From positions 1,426,001-1,490,000 of the forward strand of contig OZ234499.1 in NCBI GenBank assembly GCA_965153455.1: DNA of 64,000 nt. Reading direction: 5' to 3'. Positions 24,384 to 34,290 of this stretch are shown piece by piece; within the stretch, counting starts at the first letter, position 1; each line of letters opens with the position of its first letter. A program made the position numbers and the translations under genes. The DNA is from Sphagnum compactum (lineage: Eukaryota; Bryophyta; Sphagnopsida; Sphagnales). The notes beneath the pieces are model-generated. The model saw only the letters and a list, made by a program, of their open reading frames with translations. It did not search any database and was not told where the DNA came from.

Positions 24384-25235
24384 AAACACATAATGATCCG
24401 GATTCCATCACCTCTCAGAATTCATTCTAGCAAACGACAGATTACGAAACCTTCGACAGAAAACAGACAAAAAGTCAGAGGACGCAATAGGAGGCGCAGA
24501 GTTACGAGCACTGCCTCGGACTCCGTCGATATCAACAGTAATGAGCGCAAAATTCGTCTACGATACTCGACTGAAAACTAGAACAATCCGCCACAATTTA
24601 CACAGCCAGAGCATCGCAATAACACCCAAGAACTGCAAAAATGAACACAAAAAGAACTTCAAATCGTGAAACAGAAAAGTTCGACAATATTGCAACGTGG
24701 TGAGAAGTCACAACCACATCCGCCAGCAACCTCGTCATCAAAAGCTAAACAGCGCTGCCAACAGGACGACTACTAACCACTACTGGACCGCAATCGCACC
24801 AACCGCGAGAATCAAAACCTGACAGCAAAAAATCTGGAAAAGCGGCACTGAAAACTGCAGCGCAAGAGAAATTCAACGCTACTGGCAAGCAAGAAAAGCA
24901 GCTCCAGCCGGAAGAAAACAGCGAAACATGTAGACAGACGACGTACTTCCTTAACAGAATCATTTTTTTTCAACAAAAACTAAAAGCAAAATGGAAAGGA
25001 AATCAGGAATCTCATGAAGCAAATCGTAGATCCCGGGAAAGATCAGGAGCTTGCGCGTCCGTTCTCGTTTCTTGCAGGACCAAACAAAGGGACGGAGACG
25101 GAGCATTGATGAGGTAATGCAGCGGGGGTGGCTGCGCATCCGCCATAGCCTGAGCACACAGAGAGCTAAGTGCCAGGACAGGACCTCCTATGTGTGCACT
25201 CCTAGGCTGCCTACTCATTAGACCCTAGTTTAACT
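23760..25235 (-). promoter_or_regulatory. Leader and promoter region of the kinase gene
   Basis: This 1.5 kb upstream of the minus-strand kinase gene is visibly less AT-rich than the spacer beyond 25240. It carries several short open frames on the minus strand (24745-24963, 25012-25218) without known domains. It contains a long dinucleotide repeat at 24334-24381. I infer that it holds the 5' UTR and promoter; no TATA box was assigned with confidence. Confidence 0.4.
24334..24381. repeat. (TC)24 microsatellite
   Basis: An uninterrupted 48-bp run of TC, which is GA on the coding strand of the kinase gene. It lies about 0.7 kb upstream of that gene's start codon. GA/TC tracts in plant promoters and leaders can bind BBR/BPC-type GAGA factors. 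That role is known for the motif class only and is not shown here. Confidence 0.95.
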
Positions 25236-26138
25236 AAACTTAACTTTCAACCATCCCACTCGTTACCGTTTTTTTTTTTTTTTTGGGTTTCGATTTTATG
25301 TTTTTTATTCCTTTTCCCCTTTTTCTCTTTTTTTTCTGTCCCCGTTTCCAGCCTCCCTCCCCCTTTTTTTTTTCAAAATTTTGCACTGTTCTTCCATTTT
25401 TTAACTGTTTTTTTTCTTAAATTCAATTATTTCTCGGAAAACAACATTCCCCAAAAATGGAGGAAAATTCCCCAAAAAATCCTACACATGATCGCCAGGT
25501 TTCTATTCATGGTTCAAGTAGGTAGCCAGAAATATACATGGATGTTTAGTTTTTCCTTTCATAAAATTTAATAGCCAAATTTTTCTAAAATGGGCTCATG
25601 GATGATCGCCACCTTCAAAATAAAATAAAAATTAACAACACCGATTCCCACGACGGCAACTTTTTTCCTATTGGCTAAAATTTGCCAAAAAGAGAAATTA
25701 AAAAAATCAGGCTTTCTTCAAACCCACACCTATGCAATGACCAAATGAATGGGTCTAAATTCTTCTTTAAAAGAATTCCCCCCTCAATTGAATCCCAGTT
25801 GCAATTGGAGTTTAAATTATCATCTCATTTCAATCAAATAGTGTGGACAACTACTCACACTGGTGATGGTCAGATTTCGTATACATTTTGAATTTTGACA
25901 TGCCCATCCCCTTCTCTCCGGCCTCCCCCCCGCCTCCCCAAAAAGAGAAGAACTATAACACAAAATCAGATACAATTTCCACACACCCATTCCAAAGAAG
26001 AAAAAAAAGTTGAAGTTATAATGAGAAATCAGATTATGCAATTCAAAGTTATATAGGGAATTTAAACTTCATTGGTTCAGCCATTGTGGGCTTGAACGAC
26101 TAGCATACCTAGATCAACTATATTCATGAGATGAACTA
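25236..26138. other. Low-complexity and AT-rich spacer
   Basis: It starts with thymine-rich low complexity (about 25268-25440, including a run of 17 or more T). Unremarkable AT-rich DNA follows. No gene or structured repeat was recognised. Confidence 0.5.
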
Positions 26139-26477
26139 TTAAACTAGAGGTCGAAAATAATATATCATCATTGTCACAAATGGCTTATACCTACGAAGTT
26201 GAAAGGACAAAACTAAACAAAAGGGACGAGTTGGCCATCTGCGGCTCAAGATCATGATCACACACAAAGTTCCGGTGCATGTGAGTTTATGGGAGTACAT
26301 ACGGGATCCATTGTGACATGATGGACAAGCGTCAAATCCGTCACCACTACCATACAAGTCAAATCCAACCCCGCTACCATGACATGATGGACAAGCATCA
26401 AATCTGTCCCCACTACCATACGATGACATGCCAAGCAAACCTTCACCAACTTCATTCTTACTTGTATGTTCACACAC
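26139..26477 (-). CDS. Hypothetical ORF with a duplicated CxxC repeat
   Basis: A 112-codon minus-strand frame contains a tandem duplication. GDRFDACPSCHGSG and, 22 residues later, GDGFDACPSCH follow one another. The DNA period is 66 bp (copies at about 26315 and 26381), so the frame is kept. C-P-S-C-H-G-S-G fits the CxxCxGxG zinc-binding repeat of DnaJ proteins, but only one copy is complete and no J-domain is nearby. It may be a gene fragment, or chance coding over a short duplication. It stands alone in a gene-poor region with no introns or partner exons seen. Confidence 0.25.
   Translation of the reverse strand: MCEHTSKNEVGEGLLGMSSYGSGDRFDACPSCHGSGVGFDLYGSGDGFDACPSCHNGSRMYSHKLTCTGTLCVIMILSRRWPTRPFCLVLSFQLRRYKPFVTMMIYYFRPLV
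26312..26440. repeat. 66-bp tandem duplication
   Basis: GACATGATGGACAAGC recurs at 26315 and 26381. Both copies are followed by TCAAATC, then a cytosine-rich stretch with CACTACCATAC or GCTACCATGAC. Two units with several substitutions make up the core. Confidence 0.75.
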
Positions 26478-28398
26478 TCCTCAATCCGCATACATCTGGT
26501 CTCACACAAGATACTTAGTAGTACCCAGACTTTATGAACCTATCATGACCTGATTTTAAAAAGATATAATGTTCTCCAAAACATAAAACTAATTGCCCAT
26601 GCAAAATAGGAATTTTTTTTTCATTCAAAAACCCCTCAAGTGTGAGAACCAATTTTGTCCAGAGGCCAAACTTTGAGAGGCCATTTTGGGCAACTAGTCC
26701 TCTAGGCTTTCAGCCCCAGAGAAGAAAGAAAACCAGCATGGCTGCCAGGTGAGCCTCAAAGGCCTACCTAGATGTGGTTTGACTCACAGAGTTCTCTATA
26801 ACCTTTATAAGTGGACCCAATGGGGTGGAATATATTTTTGGGCTGCCCAGAGCTTGGTTAAAAACACACAATCAAGAGGACGAGAAAAGACTTTTCCAAC
26901 AATAACTAAATTGTCAATAGGTGGGTGATGTTTGCAGGTGATTTTTTATATTTATCAAAGGGGTCAAAAACTCAAGCCCCAATAAATTCCATGATCCAAT
27001 TCAATTTCTAGTTGGTATCCGAGCCAACTTCAGTCAATAGAGGTGCCTCTCTCACACTCAAACCATTAACTTACCAACTGAAGAGACGAGAAACCACATG
27101 GGTGACTTGTACACTAAAACAATGTATTGATTGATCAGTTAAACTCCGCAGCCATTCCAGTAACTGCTGGCTGATTGCATAAGCTAAGCAGAAGTTTAGT
27201 GAAAAAAATCATGTTACTAAAAAACAAAATACACAATCTCCTCACACTATAGGTAAGATGATAGACATTTGTTACTACTTTCAGGTCATGTTTCTATTCG
27301 ACTTCGGAAGTCACCCCGCTCTGCCATCTTATGAATCACATTGGCTAAGTACTTTCACATACCCAGTTATAAAATCTGACATTTTCTTGTACCCAGGCAA
27401 ACGCACGTAAGTCATCAATTGAGTCAGAAATGTGGACGACCAAACCAACATTCGGCACTTAACTAATTAAGCTCAATACATGCCTAATTTAATTAAATCT
27501 AAACACTTGTTTCTTAAGTGATAAGCTTAATCCATGTCTACACTCTTAAACAATTTTTCTAAAAAGTACATTTGTGCATGAATTTTGTTACAATTATTTA
27601 TTTTTGGACTTTTTGATGTTTTTGTTCTAGGGTTTGGAGTCACACCATTCAGGGGTATGTGAGTAACAATTTGTAAAAGCCCAAACAATTACAATTATTG
27701 AAGTGGCAGCTTCACAAGCATGTGAGCAGCAGTTTTGTGAAGAGAAAACAGCGATAGAAGCGACACAATCAGGAAGGAGTGTACACCAACAGCAGCAGTA
27801 GTTTATGACACCAAAACCATAATTGAATTTCATATCCATTTCCAGAATATTTATGACTATTTATAATGTGTTTCTTTGATTATAGTCTTTCAAGTTTTTT
27901 CTATGATTTCAGTCAGTGTAATAAAAGGAGAAGTAATAAATTAATTCAGCTTGTACCCATCAAAATCTAGTGCTTCCATTCAATTACCATTTGGCACCTT
28001 ATTATTCAGTTGCATTCGCAAGTGTTATTATTTGCCAAGTACTTTATAAATAGTTCCAAGGAGCTGATTGATTTTGTTGTTGAGAATTGCTAAGAATCAA
28101 ATCTGAATGTCAATTCTTCTCTCAGACTTAGAAACATGGAAAGTTTGACATCATTCTGACATCCTTATGCCAGCCCCATGGGGAGACGATTGTAAGAAGA
28201 AACTCTAGTGTGTAGAGTGTACACCCCACAAGCTACTTTTTTTTTTGTCAACGATCTTTTTGACTCCTGATAATACTAAACATTGAAAAATAGTCAGTTT
28301 TCTTGCTGCAATCCTGTCCCCAGATATACCCAGAGATTCTCACAGTTTGCCAGGATGTCCAACGTCTGAATGAACTGCACTATTAGAGTCTCCCTAAT
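26478..28398. other. Spacer with a probable retrotransposon primer site
   Basis: Mostly AT-rich spacer. TGGTATCCGAGC at 27013-27024 differs by one base from the initiator-Met tRNA primer site (TGGTATCAGAGC) of plant LTR retrotransposons. Upstream sequence (about 26680-27010) has TATAACCTTTATAAG and AATAAA motifs, as an LTR might. No reverse-transcriptase or gag remains follow it, and LTR ends could not be fixed. Nothing else was recognised. Confidence 0.35.
27013..27024 (+). other. Primer-binding-site-like motif
   Basis: The motif TGGTATCCGAGC matches the Met-tRNA-type primer site at 11 of 12 bases. It suggests the remains of a Copia- or Gypsy-type element whose left LTR would end just upstream. 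One short motif is weak evidence. Confidence 0.35.
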
Positions 28399-28400
28399 TT

Positions 28401-28757
28401 CTAAGAGCAAGTCCAGTGGTACTTGGTACAGGATCCTGGAAATTAAAATTGGATGAAATTGTGAAAACATGCTAATTTGGCTCAGCAAAATGGTTTTGGC
28501 CTAACATTTTTGCATAGTGTGATGTGGCTGTTAAAAGGTACAGCAAAGCTAACATGTAGAAAAAAGTGAAATAAATATGGTCTGACTGCTTGTACCTGTT
28601 TTCTGATTGGTCCAGGTGGTTTGCTATGAGTAGTTTCCCACCTATTTGTGGTCTCAGTTTGAGTTTTATAGGTGGCGTTTAAAATTAAAAAACTAAACTT
28701 GGATGTGAGAAATAATTGGCAAGGTCACATACTGAGCACCACTGGAGATGCTTTTAA
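28401..28757. mobile_element. MITE, family 1, short copy
   Basis: The left end reads CTAAGAGCAAGTCCAGTGG and the right end, reverse-complemented, reads CTTAAAAGCATCTCCAGTGG. The two ends continue to align for about 36 bp (T-x-G-T-A-x-x-x-G-A-T/C-C). The 357-bp body has no coding capacity. Its right half (28590-28757) aligns over about 170 bp with the inverted left end of the element at 50069-51060. Its left half shares TTTGGCTCA...AAAATGG with the right end of that element. It is therefore a non-autonomous member of one DNA transposon family. No target duplication was recognised here. Confidence 0.75.
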
Positions 28758-31442
28758 GGATGGATCATATGGTGAGGGAGGTTTTGATACAGTCAGAGAC
28801 AATTCCAAAAGATTATGGTTTACAGCTTACTAAGTACACACTTAACAGAAGTAATGCAATTAATTGAAGATTTGGAACTAATTAGAAGCAATGCTCTTAT
28901 GACACCAGTGTTTCCAGAAATCAGTTTCTTGTTGCATCCACCTACAGACACAATCAAGGCAAGCAACAAATGCCAATCTGGCGAAGCGACCCAGATGGAC
29001 AACAATTACAGATAAGTGAGTTGGTTGCAGAGTTGCTAAAGGTTGAGAGAGAAATTGTGACATGACACACACACAACTCGCAATATATCTCATAAAGGAT
29101 TGCTGCCAACATGTGGCCCATCAACCTTAAAAGTTGAAGTGGGAGCAAAATATTGACCAGCAACCAATTGGATCTATTCCCTGTAGAAGCATGTAGACAG
29201 ACAAGAATTTAATTAGACTAGATGTGATACAGCAACTCAGAGTACTGACTGGAGGCTGTGACATCCACACCTAAGATTTCTTATACTTGATGAGCACGGC
29301 TAACCCAGCAAACTAATATAGAAACTTTAAAGATGGTCTTCTCAAGACAAAAGCAAAGTGTGTATTTCTTTTTCCTCAAACATTTGCTTACAGGTGGTGG
29401 AGAGGATTATGTGACCCAGCACCCTTTTTTCTAATTCCTTAATGGGCCCCATTCTCCTAAACCAATCTAGAAACTGCCCTGAGACGCCTTTTAGAAAGGG
29501 TGCGAACCACCCAAACATGCTTAGCATACACAATTGGACCATCCGTTGGAAACCTCAACCTTTTATAACCTAGTTCCCGCAACTGAATCTAAATGCTGCC
29601 TGAATGGTAAAGATAATTCGATATGTCAGCAGGTAAGTATCAGAGGTAATTAGTAGGTAGCTAAGCTAAGTGATAAATATGTACATAGATAAGTAGGTAA
29701 AACACTTTGATGAGTACTAGGGTTTTACAATGGTAACATAGCTAACCAATGTGGTTAGCTCACACATGAGTATTGTAGTTAGCATTAGGCAGCAATACAA
29801 TGAAATGGTGTTTCCTAACCACATACCATCCGTCCTGCATGGTGTGGCCAGTGTGTGATGGTTCACTTTGGCCCACTGATGGAAACTCTTTGTTGTCAGC
29901 AACATTTCATGATGACCTTTTTTCTTGGGTGAGTGTTGTTGGATAATTGGTAAGATCATGGCTTTTGAAGCAAAAGCAAAAAAACATCTGACTTAATAAG
30001 TAGGACAAGATGTTCCACACCATTCTGGCAAATCTCATTATGGCAGGAGCAGGTTTCTATCTTCCAGTGTAGAATATGAATGTTAGGGTTTATAAACTAG
30101 TATTTTACTTTAGTTTAAGGAATTAACTTGCCGTGCAATAATTGATTGACATAATTTTGCTTTAGCCATTGATCGACATGCTATCATTGCACCATCAGGA
30201 AGGAAAAGAAACTTGTTTATTGTTGTTAAGTGGTTTGTGGTAGGTTTTAGGCCTACTACTTCAAGTTCAACAAATTTTCTACAAGTCTCCTCTTTCAGTC
30301 TGCTGTCAGATAAATGGAGCAAACCATGAGCACCCAAAATACAGTCGGCCTCATCATCCAGAAGAGACAAATGAGGTTGTGTAGAAATGACCCCAACCCC
30401 ACTTCACCGGTGCTGGCAGCACAAAAATATGGGTATTAAAATCAAAACCCAACACAAAACCAACAATGGTCTAGATCATGAAAGATATGTGAAGGTTGAG
30501 GTCATTATTGTTTGTGGTGGGAAAGATGAATGTGGTGGGAAATGCAGTTATTTCAATACAATACTGCATTTGAGTACCTCATTCCTGAATAGTTTAGCTT
30601 TCTGGTCTAGAAAAGTTGCATTTCATCCGACAAGACTCTACCCCAGTATTTTAAAAACTCCCACACCTACTTCACCTATTTGAATTGTTGTTGGTGCAAA
30701 ACACTGATAAGATGCACTCCACCTCTGGTGCATGTAACTTGGATAGAGTCCTATGGACAAAGTCTCACCCAGTGCCTGTCCATTGGAAATCCCATATCAC
30801 TCAGTTCTATATGAACCTCAAGATAACAACTTCGTAGCACCTTGGTGACCTATCATGTCAAGCCTCCTACTTCCCCCTCACATTACATAGGTAACTATCT
30901 ATGTAAAAGTGAGTAACTAGTGAGTACCATCAGCAAGTAGGTAGGAAATCTAAGTGGGAATTAGGTAGGTAAGTAAGTTAAGGCACTTGATGGCCACTAA
31001 GTAAATAGATGCATGTGGATGGTTAGTGGTTAGCACCTAGATAACCACTATGGTTGGCTATGGGAAGGAATACAACCAAAAAATGTTTCCTGTACACAAA
31101 AGTCTTCTTTCTTCTTGCCAAAAATTCTCATAAGGTGACAAGTTTTCTGAAAATGAAATATTCTGTCACAATTTTTTCTTTAAATTTCAAAAACAATTCG
31201 CCTAAATGGCATAGAAAACTGATATTTTTGGGAGGGTGTCGCCACATTTATGCCTACTGGCTAGCAATTCAAAAGTTCCTTAAAATAAAGTTGCCAGTTA
31301 ACTCGAAATCCGCATAGGGATGCTTCTTGCCAAAACACATATCAGAATTCTATAAAACTGTATACTATCCTATCTGACCTAAAGCCAACTTTGGCTCTTT
31401 CCTCTTGTCGATGGTTGTCCCTGTGGCTACATCACAAAATTG
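28758..31442. other. Spacer with GTAGGTA-rich patches
   Basis: No gene was recognised. Patches at about 29620-29700 and 30885-30985 are rich in GTAGGTA, GTAAGTA and related words. Each patch is followed by similar sequence (CACTTTGATGAGTACTA versus CACTTGATGGCCACTA, then GGTTAG motifs), so they appear to be two copies of one older repeat. Related patches occur at 35360 and 38450-38850. Confidence 0.5.
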
Positions 31443-31464
31443 AAAAAAAAAAAAAAAAAAAAAA
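31443..31464. repeat. Poly-A run (22)
   Basis: A run of 22 A. It could mark the 3' end of an old reverse-transcribed insertion on the plus strand, but no body or duplication is visible around it. Confidence 0.8.
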
Positions 31465-31992
31465 TCCCTCTTAGCTTCACTCTGGCCAAGTCTTTGTATG
31501 AGATGCCAGCTGAGGTCCCAAGTCATGTAGCTCATCTTTAAACCCTAAACCCTATTTGTTTGAGCCATTCTATACATTCTAGGTTAAGCTTTTTTTGCTT
31601 GTAGAATATTCTTTTCAAATGCTGCCAGAATTTCAAGTCAAATGTTTGGACTTGGGTTTGGACTTTTGACTTTGACTTTGGCATTATTACAGCCAGCTAG
31701 GGTTAAGATGTGTAAGGCCACAACCCCCTAATTGACCATTTATCATCTTTTAATTGAGGGGGGAAACAATATCTTTCATTCAAATAAGAACAATTTGTGG
31801 AGCCAAGGAAAAATATAGGAATACTCTTTTGATGGTTTGTTAGGGTGTGGGTTTCGAATGTTAGGCTCACAAATGGACTAGTCACTCAAGTGTTGCGTTC
31901 CAATGCATCGCATCTCACACATATTATTTAATGATGGTAATGCACACCCAAAATTTCATGATAGGATTTGTAACTAAATTCCATTACATACA

Positions 31993-32187
31993 CTCCAAAG
32001 AAGTTTGTGCCAAAGTTGGAGTCAATTGCTTCCATGTACCAAAAACACCTTCAAAATCTCAACAAACTCTTTTTGCAAAATCTCATGTTACACTCCAAAA
32101 TCTTAGTGCCAAAGTTGGAGTCAGTTGGTTTGATGTACAAAAAAACACCCTTCAAATCTCAACAAACTCTTTTACAAATCTCATCTT
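31993..32187. repeat. 99-bp tandem duplication
   Basis: GCCAAAGTTGGAGTCA recurs at 32009 and 32108. Both are followed by TTG.TT..ATGTAC, AAAAACAC, a CTTCAAA block and ATCTCAACAAACTCTTTT. The 99-bp period equals 33 codons and the plus frame stays open through both units, but I recognise no protein. Confidence 0.8.
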
Positions 32188-33292
32188 TCTTTTGGTCACT
32201 GAGGATGATCGTCCTTCCGGGACGACGACAAAGCAGCTTACCATTTCATCATGGTGGACACAAGATGACATGATTTTCTTCAAAACTTGCAAGCAACAAT
32301 GCAAACGTGTAAAAAACAATATTTAGTACGAAAACCTAAAGTCATAGTAATTGCTTGAACCATAAATTTGGAGTCTGGAGTACATGGTAATTAAATTAGC
32401 GCCATGGTTTTGAAATTTAAGTGTGTGTAAAGTATCCCCCCCCTCCCCAAGTGATTTTCAAAAGGCACCAAAATTCAAATTTCCATCTGCCAATTATGTT
32501 TCAAAGCGACGTATAGGTAGCATTAACTCCCTCTCTGTCACAGTCCCTCAATTAATTGATTGTGCCTAATTCTCGATTTCAGTGCCATTTGCAGTTATGA
32601 TACCACAAATGCCGAATTATTGCCATTGTCCCCTTCCCCTCCCCCTGGGCCTTCATAGTGCACCCCTTCTTCCTCACAAATCTTTCTTTCTCCTCACCTT
32701 TCTTTGGTTACAACTTACTAGGCTAATGAAATTTTTTCCATTGTAGAATATGTTTTTTGAGCAAACATTTGCCACTTTTGCACAATCAAAAAATTCCCCC
32801 CAAAACAAAACCCCAAAAAAAAACTTACTAGGAACTTGGAAGTAGCACTCTATACATTTTCTTCACTTGCTCTTTTTTGAGAGATAGAATGTTGGTATTT
32901 AGACATTCCCTAAATGTGACCCCTTCTCACCAAAGTTTTTTTTGTAGACAAAATTTGGCCAAAAAGAATTTTCAAATTTTCAAAATTCAAAATATAAATA
33001 ATTTTGAAGGTTTTCTATCACCAAAAGTGAGGGGGGAAAGTAATAAAAATCTCCAGACTTCTATATTTGAATTTCAGTTTATAGCCAAGAGCAGAGAAGG
33101 ATTATTAAAGTTTTGTAATTCATATATGGTTTATGGCCATTTTGATTTTCCCTCCAAAACAGGTGCCATGTAGGTTGAGTCTCAATTTGCCACTTTTTGG
33201 TCTTGGACACTCGTCTAAAGGCCTTGGGACCAATAAGACTGCTTGAATTCATTGGTCCCTGGACCTCAGACCCTCGTCTCAAGTCGCCTTAA
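32188..33292. other. AT-rich spacer
   Basis: No gene was recognised. At about 33183-33282 there is an imperfect inverted repeat of GACACTCGTCTAAAGGCCTTGG against CCTGGACCTCAG...CTCGTCTCAAG-type motifs, directly beside the next MITE. Confidence 0.4.
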
Positions 33293-33666
33293 GGCCCACT
33301 TTACACTAGGAGTGAGATCCAATGTTCAACCCAATTCCAGCATTCCTATTGGTGCAAAAGTTGAAATCAGCCCCAAGAGCTTTACACTAGGAGTCAAGGC
33401 CGAAATAGAAAACAACGTTTCAATCTGCCCCAAGTATTAATAAATGCTGAACTTTATGGCCTTGTATTGGCCCCAAGGCTGAAAGAAGGATACCATCAAA
33501 TGTGAGAGGCCAATTTGCAACCCTTGGGCCAATGTTCGAGCATTTATTAATATCCTGATGTCAATGTGGTAGCATTTAATAGTAACTTGGGGCCAATTTG
33601 CAACTCACAAATGCTCAAAGTTGGCCCCAAGATTTTTTGGCCCTGACTCCTACTGTAAAGCGGGCC
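33293..33666. mobile_element. Tourist-like (PIF/Harbinger) MITE
   Basis: The terminal inverted repeats are GGCCCACTTTACACTAGGAG on the left and, reverse-complemented, GGCCCGCTTTACAGTAGGAG on the right. The element is 374 bp long and flanked by TAA on both sides (33290-33292 and 33667-33669). A GG..CC terminus with a 3-bp TAA/TTA duplication is the hallmark of Tourist-like elements mobilised by PIF/Harbinger transposase. The subterminal motif TTTACACTAGGAGT recurs inside at 33381. There is no coding capacity. Confidence 0.85.
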
Positions 33667-33669
33667 TAA

Positions 33670-34154
33670 GAAGAGGGTGTTTTCTTTTCTTTTCCACTCA
33701 ATAAAAGTCCTTGAACATTTGCTGATTGTTACTCAACTTGAGATAAATACATTTAAGAGATACATAGATTTCTGGGTTAGTAAACAATTCACATGCCATG
33801 TGTTGGAAGGCGCTTGTGACAGTCACATGGTAGCAAGTAAGTTATGAGACCTTGGAAGTTGTATCCATGCTAAGGAAATTTGCAATCTTGGTATAATTGA
33901 ACATCAATGCATTCGCTTGTCCCTTTTCAATTACTCAATTTGGCTTTTCAAGACTTCAATGCTTGTCAAAGCTGGTTTGACTACAAGCTTCTTTCCTGTG
34001 CCATAGCTAACTAGTGCAGTATTAGAAATTTGGAGGGTAGGGGAGAGGGGGCTGGAGCTTGGGTGGCAGGTTTTTGGTTTTCCCACCATGTTCCCATTGT
34101 GTTTTTATCAGGTTCCCAATGATGCTCTTAGTGTGTCCACCAAGCTGTTGCTAA
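33670..34154. other. Spacer
   Basis: No gene was recognised. It ends in short repeated TTCCCA motifs (34078-34130) that recur at 34998-35150. Confidence 0.45.
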
Positions 34155-34290
34155 TACAGTAAACCCCTTTATAATCACGCCTTGGATGACCACTTTTTTT
34201 TCACATAACGAATTTTGATTTAAACGTGTATAATGACATTCCATATAAACCCTTCCAAGATTGTGTTTATAGGCCCAAAAAAAAAACTTT
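34155..34290. mobile_element. Possible pogo/Tigger-like element end
   Basis: TACAGTAAACCCCTTTATAA at 34155 resembles the termini of pogo-group DNA elements (TA target, then CAGTAAAACC-type ends, as in plant Emigrant). Subterminal ATAACGAA and TATAATGA motifs follow, also typical of the group. No matching inverted end was found downstream, so this may be a fragment or a coincidence. Confidence 0.3.

Noticed and set aside
28600-33000. Protein-coding genes in the large spacer
   Set aside because: Open frames are short and lack domains, introns in phase or composition unlike the surroundings.
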